Source: JAVSMW01 sp032027005 (GTDB lineage Bacteria > Bacillota > Thermincolia > Thermincolales > UBA2595). From it: DNA of 64,000 nucleotides. Shown piece by piece: positions 17,661-27,637 of the stretch. The translations under genes were made by a program, and so were the position numbers. The stretch covers positions 86,853 to 150,852 of the forward strand of contig JAVSMW010000002.1 in NCBI GenBank assembly GCA_032027005.1, written 5' to 3'. The notes below the pieces were generated by a model. That model saw only the letters and a list, made by a program, of their open reading frames with translations. It was not told where the DNA came from and searched no databases. Position 1 is the first letter of the stretch; the number at the start of each line of letters is the position of its first letter.

Positions 17661-18405
17661 AATAGAGTTATGGAAAAAAGCTCTCAGTTTACGGAAAGAG
17701 CTTGGAGAAGATGCGACTTCTCCGATCGATATATTGGCATTGGTTCATACAATCGATAAATTATCCATCGTATACTATCCGATGGGGAATCACATTAGCG
17801 GTATTTGTATTAAGGGAACCGGCAGCAATGTCATCGCCATTAATTCAGCCATGACCCTTGGAAGGCAGCGCTTTTCCATGGCTCATGAACTATATCACCT
17901 GTATTTTGATGATGACGAACTCACTGCGGTGTGTGCAAAAACAATCGGCGAGGGAAATGAAAAGGAAAAGCAAGCAGATCAGTTTGCATCGTATTTGCTT
18001 ATGCCCCCGGATGCCCTTTCGGATAAAATTGACCAGCTGAAAAAGTCGAGCTCCGCCAAGCTTTCCATTCATGATGTTGTGCGTTTGGAGCAATACTTTC
18101 GTGTTAGCCGCCAAGCTATCCTTTACCGGCTGCTCAGCGAAAATGAATTAACCCGTGAAGAAGCTGATTCAATGCGCCAAAACGTAATTTTATCTGCTCT
18201 TAATCTTGGCTACGATGATACACTCTATAGACCGACACCCGAAGATAAGCGATACAGGACATACGGCTACTATATTCAGCAGGCGGAAAAAGCTTTGGAA
18301 CAAGGGCTAATATCCAGCGGCAAATATGATGAATTGCTGCTATCTGCTTTCCGTTCCGACCTCGTCTATGGGGAGGAAATCGAAGGGGGCGAATTGCTTG
18401 ACTGA
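17647..18405 (+). CDS. ImmA/IrrE-family zinc metallopeptidase
   Basis: 252 aa from ATG at 17647 (GAGGGTG before it). HELYH in FSMAHELYHLYF is the HExxH zinc site, followed by the QADQFASYLLMP segment that supplies the third ligand in the DUF955 family. It is expected to cleave or remove the XRE repressor on a stress signal. It overlaps the next gene by 8 nt. Confidence 0.9.
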   Translation: MPMDRIELWKKALSLRKELGEDATSPIDILALVHTIDKLSIVYYPMGNHISGICIKGTGSNVIAINSAMTLGRQRFSMAHELYHLYFDDDELTAVCAKTIGEGNEKEKQADQFASYLLMPPDALSDKIDQLKKSSSAKLSIHDVVRLEQYFRVSRQAILYRLLSENELTREEADSMRQNVILSALNLGYDDTLYRPTPEDKRYRTYGYYIQQAEKALEQGLISSGKYDELLLSAFRSDLVYGEEIEGGELLD

Positions 18406-18934
18406 TTCGCTCTTTTTTGATAGCGACTGTATCTCGGCTTTTTTGTGGGTTGGGAATGAAAATTTATTGGTTAAGTTATATCCCGGTAGGATCGTTATTC
18501 CTAAAACTGTTTATGACGAACTGTCCTATCCCGGGATTGCGCACCTAAAGGCAAGAGTAGATGCACTCCTTTCGGTGGGACAAGCACAGGTAATGTCCAT
18601 TGATGTGGCTACGGAAGCCTATGATATATATTATCAGCTTACCGAAAAACCAAAAGCCGGGCATATGGTTATCGGCAAAGGAGAAGCCGCATCCATCGCA
18701 TTAGCAAAACAGTATGACGGCATTGTAGCAAGTAATAATCTGAAGGATATTTCTTTATATATCGCTCAAATGGATCTTAAGCATCTAACAACTGGCGATA
18801 TATTACTTGCGGCACTGGAAAGAGGATACATCACCGAAGCACAGGGAAATACTATTTGGACTAAAATGCTATCTAAACGAAGAAAACTGGGGGCGGCAAA
18901 CTTTACTGCTTACATACAGGCAAAGCAAAAATAA
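18398..18934 (+). CDS. PIN-like (DUF3368-type) protein of the XRE-ImmA cassette
   Basis: 178 aa from TTG at 18398 (GAAGGGGG before it). FFDSDCISAF, VIPKTVYDELSYPG, GKGEAASIALAKQYDGIVASNNLKDI follow the PIN/DUF3368 order of acidic residues, but the third site reads SNN instead of the usual acidic pair. RNase activity is therefore uncertain. Translational overlap with ImmA suggests a toxin or effector under its control. Confidence 0.65.
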   Translation: MTDSLFFDSDCISAFLWVGNENLLVKLYPGRIVIPKTVYDELSYPGIAHLKARVDALLSVGQAQVMSIDVATEAYDIYYQLTEKPKAGHMVIGKGEAASIALAKQYDGIVASNNLKDISLYIAQMDLKHLTTGDILLAALERGYITEAQGNTIWTKMLSKRRKLGAANFTAYIQAKQK

Positions 18935-19019
18935 AAACGCCTATCGCTCATTTCATAATTTATAACGCAAAATTAGAACTAAAGACTCCAATATTGCAAA
19001 TTGGAGCCTTATTTATTGG

Positions 19020-19070
19020 CCGGGGAATCGAAGTGCAGAAATGCACTTCGATTCCCCGGCTTTTCTTTTT
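19020..19070 (+). terminator. Strong terminator after the PIN-like gene
   Basis: Perfect 18-bp inverted repeat (CCGGGGAATCGAAGTGCA, loop GAAA) followed by CTTTTCTTTTTT. It separates the cassette from the element genes that follow. Confidence 0.85.
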
Positions 19071-19087
19071 TGGAAGGGAGGAAAAAT

Positions 19088-19318
19088 ATGTTGGTACGCT
19101 ATAAGAAAAACAAGAAACCTGCCTGTTATGATTCTGATGTCCTTGTAACAACAGGTCCGATACCGGCAGCTGAACGGCCTAAGGGACCATTTAAAAGCTG
19201 CGGAAACTGCCCCTACCCCTCTCATGGTTTTATCTGCTACAGTTCCGAGGGAGATTGCCTTAGAACCGATATGCAAAAAATAAACAAAAAAGCCAATACA
19301 AAACAAAAGCCCATATGA
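19088..19318 (+). CDS. Small cysteine-containing protein of the integrative element
   Basis: 76 aa from ATG at 19088 (GGGAGG before it). Four Cys in SCGNCPYPSHGFICYSSEGDC suggest a metal-binding knuckle. Basic ends. Unknown function; it sits 13 nt before a DUF4314 gene, a common arrangement in Firmicute conjugative elements. Confidence 0.6.
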   Translation: MLVRYKKNKKPACYDSDVLVTTGPIPAAERPKGPFKSCGNCPYPSHGFICYSSEGDCLRTDMQKINKKANTKQKPI

Positions 19319-19331
19319 AGGAGGAACCAAT

Positions 19332-20063
19332 ATGAGATATGACAGTGAATTTCTGAGATTGCTCAAGGAGCAGTATCCCCCCGGCACACGAATCCGTCTC
19401 ACAAAAATGAATGATCCCTATGCCCCCGTACCGCCCGGTACAGAAGGAACGGTGGATTTTATTGACGATGCATGCGGAATTCACATGCAATGGGACAACG
19501 GGCGCTCCCTTGCCCTCATTCCCGGGGAGGACTCGTTCTCAAAAATATCTCCTCCACTCCAGACTCTTAGGCTATATATGCCGCTTACCGTTAAGGAATA
19601 CGAGCGCAACGAATGGGGCGATTGGGAGGATTATCCCTCGGAGCTGGATCAGGATACTATCCTCTCCTATCACGATTCTATCCTTGCAGCTATTGTGAAA
19701 GAGCGAAGGCCTGAGGAAACAGAACGCGGACTCATGAAATACTATTCTAAAAATGACAGCGTCAATCAGAAGGTCCATTCCTTCTTTTTCACAGTGGAAC
19801 AGATTGGCAGCAAGCTGATGGGTGTGGCCGAATGCCGCATACAAGGGAGTTTGAGTGATTCAGAGCTGGAGCAGCTTAAGGATTATGTTTCCGGTCAGGC
19901 ATCAGACGGCTTTGGTGAAGGTTTTGAGCAGCATCCCATAAAAACAGGCAATGGTGAAATCTATGTCAGCCTATGGAGCAGTGATAAAGACTGGAGCGTC
20001 ATGACGCCGGATGAGTTGGAGCAAAGCCAGCAGATGGGAGGAATGCAGCTTGGATTTGGATAA
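19332..20063 (+). CDS. DUF4314-domain protein
   Basis: 243 aa. The N-terminus PPGTRIRLTKMNDPYAPVPP and GTEGTVDFIDDACGIHMQWD match DUF4314, a small beta-barrel domain typical of conjugative elements. The C-terminal 150 residues are a separate domain I cannot name. GAAGGAGG is the ribosome site. Confidence 0.75.
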   Translation: MRYDSEFLRLLKEQYPPGTRIRLTKMNDPYAPVPPGTEGTVDFIDDACGIHMQWDNGRSLALIPGEDSFSKISPPLQTLRLYMPLTVKEYERNEWGDWEDYPSELDQDTILSYHDSILAAIVKERRPEETERGLMKYYSKNDSVNQKVHSFFFTVEQIGSKLMGVAECRIQGSLSDSELEQLKDYVSGQASDGFGEGFEQHPIKTGNGEIYVSLWSSDKDWSVMTPDELEQSQQMGGMQLGFG

Positions 20064-20172
20064 TATCTTGACCGTTCTGACCGGAGATGAATAGCAGAAT
20101 TTCTTTTGGTATTTGGTATAGCTTTCCTATGAAAAGTGTGGCATTGTGTTGTAATTGAAGGAGGTGGACAGA

Positions 20173-20460
20173 ATGGAGTTATGGAAAGAGACCTTACAAA
20201 CTGCATTAGAAGAACGTCTTGACGCAGCGTTTGCGGAATTGGCAGAATCCAACCCTGCTGTCCGGGAGGCTGTCAAACAGCAGCGGGATGCATCGGTGCT
20301 GGTAAAGGATCATCCGAAATACGATAACGAATTGAAGCAGATAGTGGACTCATATTTTGAAGCTATGCAGCTTTTGCTCGGTGAATACAGCCGACATCTG
20401 TACATCCAAGGCGCCAAGGACTGTGTGGCGGTTTTGAGAGAGCTTGGCGTAATCAAGTAG
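20173..20460 (+). CDS. DUF6809-like conjugative-element protein
   Basis: About 95 aa from ATG at 20173 (GGAGGTGGACAG before it). All-helical (LWKETLQTALEERLDAAFAE, EAMQLLLGEYSRHLYIQGAKD). A common accessory protein in Clostridial elements; function unknown. Confidence 0.6.
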   Translation: MELWKETLQTALEERLDAAFAELAESNPAVREAVKQQRDASVLVKDHPKYDNELKQIVDSYFEAMQLLLGEYSRHLYIQGAKDCVAVLRELGVIK

Positions 20461-20514
20461 CGCAGGCAATGATGCCTGCACTACTTTAGATTCATATGCG
20501 AGTTGAAACATACT

Positions 20515-23500
20515 CTAACTTTGTTTTGGCACTATTTTACCATCCAGTTCTTGCGCTCTACCTTTTTGAATAAGCAAGTCACAGGCGGCGTTCATTGAAG
20601 CACCGATCCCCTGAGTCATTCGTTGCCACCCGTACACACGCGTAGTTTCCACACACAATCCTTCACGAGTAATACCGACAACCGTATTCAAAATAGTGTT
20701 CATAGCTTCAGCAAGTTCTTCTATAGAAATATGGTTAATTTTTCTGCTATTTGGAACGCGAACAGTTATTTTTTCCCATCCTTTTGGAAACAGAAAGTCT
20801 CCCTTTCTAATGATTTTTCCGTGCAACTGATTTATGCCATAATCAACTTCTCGTCTGACTTTTATAGTTGCTTTTTCGTTTCCGTATAATGGCGCAAGAC
20901 GTTGGCACAGTAATTCATAATGTATGGGAAATTCATTGTTCACATGAGCCAAGATACAATCAGTAATGTCAAGATAGCCAGATATGTTTCGTGGCAAAGC
21001 AGACAAATCCGTTATTACTGCTGACGCAAAACCGTATGGATTACCACAATCTGTAATATTAGTTTCTTTTCGATTAATGGAAACAAAGTCTTCTGCGTCA
21101 GGCTCGTCCTCTCGGGCTTCATTACTTGGCTCATTACTCATTGAGTCATCGTAATTAGCAATAGCATCATTGATCGCTGCAATAAGATTTTCGCCCTCAG
21201 AAATAGGGTCTTTTATCCAGTCAGTAGACCATATGCGATAAATTTGCCATCCCATATTTTCAAGTACTTCCTGACGCAGCCGGTCTCTTTCTCGAGCAGT
21301 TCTTGCCGAATGGTAGGTAGCACCATCACACTCAATGCCGAGCACATATACACCACTGAGCGTGGGATGTTTAACAGCCATATCTATTCTATAACCAGAG
21401 CATCCAACTTGCGTAGCTACTTTATAGCCTTTTCTGTCAAGAAACTTGTAAACAGCTTCTTCAAACGGAGAATCGTATTCAGTCACATCAAGTTCTGTCA
21501 CTTCACGCCCCAGTGATTCCGCACCGTTTATGGCAAAATCAATATATGCCCGAAGTAACTTGGGACCATCGGACGATATCCTGTCAATATCGATATCTGT
21601 CGGAATGATTGATCCGACGAGTTTGACATTATATTTTGCACGAGTAATAGCAACATTAAGCCTACGTTCTCCCCCAGATTTACTCAAGGGGCCAAAATTC
21701 ATTCGAAATACTCCGTTGGCATCTTTGGCGTATCCGATACTAAAAATTATTGTGTCACGCTCATCACCTTGCACATTTTCAAGATTTTTTATGAAAAACG
21801 GTTCCTCAGAATCTTCTTTAAAGAAAGATTCAAAATTTTGGTTTCTAAGGCGCATTTCGCGAATGGCAGTATCAATAGCCAATTGTTGGACTTCGCCGAA
21901 AGCAATAACCCCAAGAGACCGCTGTGGATGTTTTTGAAAATGTTCAAAGACCAATTCAGCTACTTTCTGAGCTTCATTTACATTTCCTTTTTTTCCACCA
22001 CGGTCATAAAATCCATCACGTACAAATATATACTCGACACCATTGTCCGGCACCTTCTCTATATTTGCCGGGAAAGTTATAAGGCTATTCTTATAAATTT
22101 TTGTATTAGAAAAAGCTATTAAATGCTCATGTCGGCTCCTGTAATGCCAAATCAAAGTGCGTTCAGGTAAAAGTCCGGCTTCATCAAGAATAGACTCATA
22201 TGCGCCAGTGTCATCATATTCATCATCGTCTGTATCGAAATCGTTATCAGATGATGTTGAGACCGAGAAAAAGTTTGTCGGCGGCAATTGCTTGCTATCA
22301 CCAGCAATAATAACCTGTTTCCCTCTTGAAATGGCACCGATTGCGTTTTCTGTGCAAACCTGTGAAGCTTCGTCAAAGATAACCGTATCGAACTGGTAAG
22401 TATCTGCTTCGAGAAATAAACTAACTGACAGCGGAGACATCATTAGGCATGGCTTGAGCGTCAAAAGCAAATTTGGTATCTCGTGGAATAGCTTACGGAT
22501 AGGCATTATACGTCTTTGCTTTCCAAGTTCTCTTTTTAAAATACCAATTTCATCAACGCCGCTTGTAAATCTTTGTAGCGAAGGCAAATCGTTAATCAGT
22601 TTGCTTCTGATACGCGCCTTAGCTATCTCAAATTGTATTTTATCCAACCTGGCAAACTCATCTATTGTGTTTTCGTGCATACGCCGCCTGAAGTTCAAAA
22701 CGGCAGGATAATTTGGAAGAATTGCGTCGAGCCAAAGCCTGAAAAAGCGCTTCTTAAAAACAGGAATAATTTTTGAGGCCTCGATGTGCAATTCTTCAAT
22801 TTTAGCGATATAGTCCGCAAGACCTTCAGATTTGCATCGTTCTCTGGCTGTACGGAAATCAATCCACTCTTCCAGCAGAGACAGTCCATTTAAACAATTC
22901 TCCAAACGATCCTGAAGTGCTGGAAAAGTGAGTAATTTGAAATAGTCCTGATCTTCAAATAAACCTATAAACCAGAGGAATTCAATATTTAAGTTTGCAA
23001 TTATTTCTTCTAATTGCGAAACAGCGTTTTTCAAAAATTCAGACTGGATTTTACCTGAGCATACAACTTCAATAAAGTCAGTGTTAAACTTAAGCGCCTC
23101 AGTTTGCTTTCTAAACTTAGAGGCCCAGGTCAACGAGCTGCGGATAACATCCCATTCCGTGTCCCAACCCTTATAAAGAAACTGATAGTGGGCAATAAGT
23201 GTATTCTCGGATTCTTCCAATCGCAAAGCGGTATCTTTCATTACTTGCAATATCTGAGTACTGCTAATTAACGCACCATATACAGTTAAATGCTTTTCAA
23301 GTTTCGAAAAGTCCGAATTTTCGTCTACAAGCAAGTTTCCGAAAAATTTATTAAAATTATCTCTGTTATTCGAAAACCACTGCCTTAACTCTTCAACCGC
23401 CCGAAGCTGCGTAATAAGTTCAAGAACTTGCTCATCAGAAATTTTCTTTACAATTTTCTTATATTGTGACTGTATCAGCTTTTTATCAGCCCTATAATTC

Positions 23501-25542
23501 TTCTTAAACACCTTCAAAAAAGATGTATATTCGGTTTTATAGCGTGATAAGATTCCGTTGTAGTCGATAGAAAATACAGTTGTTTCATACACGGAAGATA
23601 GCTGCGTAATAAGTTCGCTTAATTGACAAGCTTTATCCCTTGCGGAATTAAACAAGGCATGGGCAGCGGGAAAATCAAGATCTATGCCTGAATACGGAAA
23701 CGAACTTTTAAGAACGGATGCTATCGTATTAAGCTCATTATCAATCTTGTCAGCATTTAAAAGCTGATCAAGATTGGACACCTTAATATTAGCATCATTT
23801 GCAGTAATAATATCATATTGTTTCGACAACTCACCCTGTTTTTGACAAAACAGGGCCTTCAGTGTTTCACATTCAGACACCTCACCAAAAAGTGGTTCGA
23901 TTTCGTTACCAAGAATCCATGAAGTAGGAACAACCGACGCCTCAGAAGCGACTTTTATTACAGGGATGATGTCAAGAATACCTTGATATGTAGTGCACCA
24001 ATCCAATGATAAAAATTTGTACAAATCAGATACTTTTTGTTGAGCATCTGAAACTTTTGGGATCAATAATCCGAGCTTCTGATTTATGTCATAGCGCAGC
24101 TCATGTGACACGGATGCTACTGTCGCTCCATACCATGGGTTTTCTTTATAATCGTCGGTCATCTTTCCGATAGTTGTTGTAAACTGTTTCAACAACCAGA
24201 TAAGGCGATTGAATTGCTTTGAGTCAATATTTCCGACATTATCAATCTGGAAACCAACATAGTCATAAGATTCGAGATGTGCCAATATCCCGTTAACCTG
24301 ATAAATAGACTTACCGAGGGGCATAACTGTTTCAAAAATTTGAGCAGCGTACTCGTTAAGTTGTTTCATGTCAGATTGCAATAATTCTAATTTTTGAAAC
24401 GCTTCATCACTTAAGGTGGCTTTTTTCTGCGCTAATGCAAGAGTTGCCCCTAATTGATCGAGGACATCTCGTTTATTGGCTTTGTAACTGTGCAATATTA
24501 GGCAAAAATCGTCCAATCCAGCACCTGTAAGCCTCCTATGTACAACTTCGAGCGCCGCCATCTTTTCGGAAACAAAAAGAACCTTCTTTCCGTCAGCGAG
24601 GCATTCGGCAATGATATTTGTAATAGTTTGGCTTTTCCCAGTTCCCGGAGGTCCTTGAAGCACAAAGCTAATACCTTTCTTGGCGCATAATATTGCATCC
24701 TGCTGACTGGAATCGGCATCGACAACCTGACACATCTCCAAAGGCGAAATATTTTTGTCATAATCAAAATCCAATAGATCTTCTGGAATTTTGTTAGAAG
24801 CAGATGCATCTCCACTAATTGTTCTGACAATCGGATTTGAAGCTATGGAGTCCTTATGTTTGCTTAAATCGTTATACATGTTGATCTTAAGGAACGAGAG
24901 CAAACTCAAGCTTGATTCAAACACTACTTCCCACCCATTTGCCTTAATTAATCTCGAAACTTCTGCAAAAATAGAGCGAAGGTCATCACCCTCGTTGTAT
25001 TTAGGAAGTATAATGCCGAAATCATTTTCAAGCTTATATGACAATGTCGGATTAACCACGATTTCGTCTTCGTGTAGGCTAAGAACATATGGAGAAGTAA
25101 TTGATTCTATTGTTAACGAAGCCGGAACAAGCAAAATAGGTGAATTGAACCAGTAATCGGAGTCTTGAGATTCAGTCCACTTTAAAAAACCAAACGAAAG
25201 ATAGAGAATATTAACTCCCTGTTCTTCAAGGGCAGTTTTTGCTTTATCTCGAAGGGATTTTAATGTTCTTTGAGTTTCTTTTGGGCTTTGATTTGTTTTT
25301 ATTGGATAGTAGTATTCTTCTTCGTTCTCTTCGTCCGACTCACTTATGTCAGTTATGTTAGGGAAAATAAGCGGTTTTTCTTCCTGTACAAAAGAGCGGT
25401 ATAATTCAAAGCACTCAGGAGAGAGTATCTTAAGACTTGAACGTTTTGTTTCTCGATAATTTAACAGGCGATTACGTTTGCCTAAGTCGAGCAACTTATT
25501 CTTCCAAGCCTCAATTTTAGCATTCACGTCAATTACAGCCAT
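20515..25542 (-). CDS. Giant DUF4011-SF1 helicase-Vsr-like nuclease-DUF3320 protein
   Basis: About 1675 aa from ATG at 25542 (AGGAGG 8 nt before). DUF4011 lies at the N-terminus (KIEAWKNKLLDLGKRNRLLN). Walker A QGPPGTGKSQT is near 297-305. A long helical insert follows. Helicase motifs DEASQ, GDSKQLPP, WHYRSRHE and LNVAITRAK come next. A Vsr/MTES_1575-type nuclease follows (GYRIDMAV...LGIECDG), then a DUF3320 C-terminus. This architecture is linked in the literature to anti-phage defence. It is preceded by its own XRE regulator and sits as cargo between element genes. Confidence 0.85.
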   Translation of the reverse strand: MAVIDVNAKIEAWKNKLLDLGKRNRLLNYRETKRSSLKILSPECFELYRSFVQEEKPLIFPNITDISESDEENEEEYYYPIKTNQSPKETQRTLKSLRDKAKTALEEQGVNILYLSFGFLKWTESQDSDYWFNSPILLVPASLTIESITSPYVLSLHEDEIVVNPTLSYKLENDFGIILPKYNEGDDLRSIFAEVSRLIKANGWEVVFESSLSLLSFLKINMYNDLSKHKDSIASNPIVRTISGDASASNKIPEDLLDFDYDKNISPLEMCQVVDADSSQQDAILCAKKGISFVLQGPPGTGKSQTITNIIAECLADGKKVLFVSEKMAALEVVHRRLTGAGLDDFCLILHSYKANKRDVLDQLGATLALAQKKATLSDEAFQKLELLQSDMKQLNEYAAQIFETVMPLGKSIYQVNGILAHLESYDYVGFQIDNVGNIDSKQFNRLIWLLKQFTTTIGKMTDDYKENPWYGATVASVSHELRYDINQKLGLLIPKVSDAQQKVSDLYKFLSLDWCTTYQGILDIIPVIKVASEASVVPTSWILGNEIEPLFGEVSECETLKALFCQKQGELSKQYDIITANDANIKVSNLDQLLNADKIDNELNTIASVLKSSFPYSGIDLDFPAAHALFNSARDKACQLSELITQLSSVYETTVFSIDYNGILSRYKTEYTSFLKVFKKNYRADKKLIQSQYKKIVKKISDEQVLELITQLRAVEELRQWFSNNRDNFNKFFGNLLVDENSDFSKLEKHLTVYGALISSTQILQVMKDTALRLEESENTLIAHYQFLYKGWDTEWDVIRSSLTWASKFRKQTEALKFNTDFIEVVCSGKIQSEFLKNAVSQLEEIIANLNIEFLWFIGLFEDQDYFKLLTFPALQDRLENCLNGLSLLEEWIDFRTARERCKSEGLADYIAKIEELHIEASKIIPVFKKRFFRLWLDAILPNYPAVLNFRRRMHENTIDEFARLDKIQFEIAKARIRSKLINDLPSLQRFTSGVDEIGILKRELGKQRRIMPIRKLFHEIPNLLLTLKPCLMMSPLSVSLFLEADTYQFDTVIFDEASQVCTENAIGAISRGKQVIIAGDSKQLPPTNFFSVSTSSDNDFDTDDDEYDDTGAYESILDEAGLLPERTLIWHYRSRHEHLIAFSNTKIYKNSLITFPANIEKVPDNGVEYIFVRDGFYDRGGKKGNVNEAQKVAELVFEHFQKHPQRSLGVIAFGEVQQLAIDTAIREMRLRNQNFESFFKEDSEEPFFIKNLENVQGDERDTIIFSIGYAKDANGVFRMNFGPLSKSGGERRLNVAITRAKYNVKLVGSIIPTDIDIDRISSDGPKLLRAYIDFAINGAESLGREVTELDVTEYDSPFEEAVYKFLDRKGYKVATQVGCSGYRIDMAVKHPTLSGVYVLGIECDGATYHSARTARERDRLRQEVLENMGWQIYRIWSTDWIKDPISEGENLIAAINDAIANYDDSMSNEPSNEAREDEPDAEDFVSINRKETNITDCGNPYGFASAVITDLSALPRNISGYLDITDCILAHVNNEFPIHYELLCQRLAPLYGNEKATIKVRREVDYGINQLHGKIIRKGDFLFPKGWEKITVRVPNSRKINHISIEELAEAMNTILNTVVGITREGLCVETTRVYGWQRMTQGIGASMNAACDLLIQKGRAQELDGKIVPKQS

Positions 25543-25561
25543 ATAATAATCCTCCTGTGCT

Positions 25562-25792
25562 TTATATCTTTGCATTGATCTGAATTTGGTCAAGTTCGTT
25601 AATGATTTTAGAAGATACTTTTTGCTTAGCGGCGTAATTCTTAATTTGCAGAATTGCCAACCTGCTTGGTTTGGCTTTGTTATTTTCCCATCGATTCATA
25701 GTCGCGAAACTAACATTTAATTCTCGTGCTAAAGACTCTTGTGATATATTTAATTCCTTACGTATCATTCTTAATATCTCATATATAGGCAT
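25562..25792 (-). CDS. XRE regulator of the helicase-nuclease
   Basis: 76 aa. HTH core LNISQESLARELNVSFATMN followed by RWENNKAKPSRLA. Ends 20 nt before the helicase start, so one transcript. A palindrome directly upstream is its probable operator. Confidence 0.88.
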   Translation of the reverse strand: MPIYEILRMIRKELNISQESLARELNVSFATMNRWENNKAKPSRLAILQIKNYAAKQKVSSKIINELDQIQINAKI

Positions 25793-25808
25793 AATGACAC
25801 CTCCATGT

Positions 25809-25838
25809 ATTCAATTATAACATGCTTTATAATTGAAT
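25809..25838. promoter_or_regulatory. Inverted repeat upstream of the XRE-helicase operon
   Basis: ATTCAATTAT, 10-nt spacer, ATAATTGAAT, 17 nt before the XRE start. Likely autoregulatory operator. The rest of 25839-26161 shows no gene. Confidence 0.65.
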
Positions 25839-26161
25839 ATAAGAGAAAATATTACATTTTTCGAGTTATGTAAAAAAGGAGTGTAAGGTATAACCCAATG
25901 TCCTAATGTGATAAACTTTGATATCATTCATGCGACAAAACCTCCTTTTGCTTGTTAGTGCTGTTGGCAAACCTGCATTTATTTTAGCAAAAGGGGGTTT
26001 TCTTCTATCTGAAGATTTTTATCCGCACTGGCATAGCCAGCGGTTAATTTATACTAAAGCTAATCAAAACAGGGCCGTTTCCCCAAACAGGAGGCGACCC
26101 TGTTTTTGCGTTTTTTTGCCTTGCCTTTCTTTCCGGGGAAGCGGCCGGAAAGGAGCCAAAC

Positions 26162-26494
26162 ATGCTCAAGGAACAGCTTGCGGAATATCTGCACCGCTAT
26201 CATCACGGTGCGGAAAATGCCGTCACAAGCAGAGAACTGGAACACACCTTTTGTGTTTCCGGTAAGGAACTGCGCGACATTGTCAACGGCCTGCGTCGCG
26301 AAGGCATCCCTATTGCCAGCGATCAAAACGGTTATTTTTACGCAAAAACCGAAGCGGAAGTCCGGCTGACCATCCGTCATATGAGAAGCCGCGTCAGCGG
26401 AATCAGAGCCGCCATCGGAGGGCTCAGGCATTCCCTCACGGCATTTGACGATACGCAGATACGCCTGCCGCTGGAGGGAGGTGATGATTTCTGA
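26162..26494 (+). CDS. HTH_11-type DNA-binding protein
   Basis: 110 aa. VTSRELEHTFCVSGKELRDI and VNGLRREGIPIASDQNGYFY form a winged helix of the HTH_11 kind. A usual small regulator upstream of methylase genes in conjugative elements. Ends 8 nt before the methylase gene. Confidence 0.7.
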   Translation: MLKEQLAEYLHRYHHGAENAVTSRELEHTFCVSGKELRDIVNGLRREGIPIASDQNGYFYAKTEAEVRLTIRHMRSRVSGIRAAIGGLRHSLTAFDDTQIRLPLEGGDDF

Positions 26495-26502
26495 ACAGCT
26501 TT

Positions 26503-27333
26503 ATGTCATGGATCGGCGGCAAGAAATCCCTGCGTGAGCTGATCGTCACACTGTTTCCCCTCTACTACGAAAGATACATTGAAGTTTTCGGCGGAGGCGG
26601 CTGGATACTGTTTCACAAGCCGCCCGGTAACGACTTTGAGGTGTATAACGATTTCAACGGACTGCTGGTCAACCTGTACCGCTGTGTGCGGGAAAAGCCG
26701 GAGGAACTTATAGACGCACTGCGTTATGTCCTCAATGCCCGCGCAGACTTTGACCTTGTCAAAAACACCCTCGCCCGTGATAGTACTGCTTCTGATGTGC
26801 AAAAGGCAGCTTGGTTTTATCAGCTTATCCGCTACAGCTACGCATCAGGACTTACCAGCTATGGCAGTCAGCCCCATGATATGTGGTCCAATTTTCCACT
26901 GATTGAACAGGCCCACAGACGGCTTGCCAAAGTGGTGATCGAAAACAAGGATTTCGAGAAGCTGATTGGGCAATACGACCGTCCCGTCAGCTTTTTCTAC
27001 TGTGACCCGCCGTACTTTGAAACCGAAGGCTACTACAAAAACGTTGGTGAGGACGGCTTTACCGAAAAAGACCACATCCGCCTGCGGGATGCTCTGCTGC
27101 GAATTGAGGGTAAATTCCTGCTGTCCTACAATGACTGCGATTTTATCCGCAATTTGTATGATGCGCCTGGTATCCAAATTGATTCCTATACCCGCATCAA
27201 TAACATCAAGCAGCGGTATGACAACGGAGCCCAGTTCCCCGAAATTCTCATTGCCAATTACGATATGGGGGAACGGACACGGGAGGCTCCAGCGCAACTT
27301 AATCTATTTGACAACGGAGGGATTGATTGCTAA
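26503..27333 (+). CDS. Dam-type DNA adenine N6-methyltransferase
   Basis: 276 aa. The SAM-binding motif EVFGGGGWILF near residue 27 and catalytic DPPY (FFYCDPPYFETEGYY) near residue 168 give the alpha-class order of Dam/M.DpnII. No restriction partner is adjacent, so it is an orphan methylase, common in conjugative elements, where it may protect incoming DNA. Target sequence cannot be read from the protein. Confidence 0.9.
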   Translation: MSWIGGKKSLRELIVTLFPLYYERYIEVFGGGGWILFHKPPGNDFEVYNDFNGLLVNLYRCVREKPEELIDALRYVLNARADFDLVKNTLARDSTASDVQKAAWFYQLIRYSYASGLTSYGSQPHDMWSNFPLIEQAHRRLAKVVIENKDFEKLIGQYDRPVSFFYCDPPYFETEGYYKNVGEDGFTEKDHIRLRDALLRIEGKFLLSYNDCDFIRNLYDAPGIQIDSYTRINNIKQRYDNGAQFPEILIANYDMGERTREAPAQLNLFDNGGIDC

Positions 27334-27397
27334 TCAAAAGCCAAAACAGAAACGCCGTCCCTATCTGGGCAAATATTTAAAGGAGAGGATAGAATCC

Positions 27398-27637
27398 ATG
27401 AAAAACAATCAGAAGGAAAATGAGCAGGCCCTGCAAATCCCCATAGATATTCAGCAGCGTTGCGGCTTTGCCGATGTGGAAACCCTTGCGGTGACAGCCG
27501 CCGAAGGCGTATGCGTCATTCACAAGGGTGAAATGACGGCGCTGGAGCTTATTCGAGTTATTGCCGCACTCAGCGAGTTGGCGAGCGATATGACGGTTCT
27601 CCTTGCCGGAGCCGCTGTGCAACAACTGCGAGGATGA
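27398..27637 (+). CDS. Small conjugative-element protein
   Basis: 79 aa from ATG at 27398 (AAGGAGAGG before it). CGFADVETLAVTAAEGVCVI and ALELIRVIAALSELASDMTV. Overlaps the next gene by 35 nt in another frame. Unknown function; the AbrB-like next gene may be its partner. Confidence 0.6.
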   Translation: MKNNQKENEQALQIPIDIQQRCGFADVETLAVTAAEGVCVIHKGEMTALELIRVIAALSELASDMTVLLAGAAVQQLRG

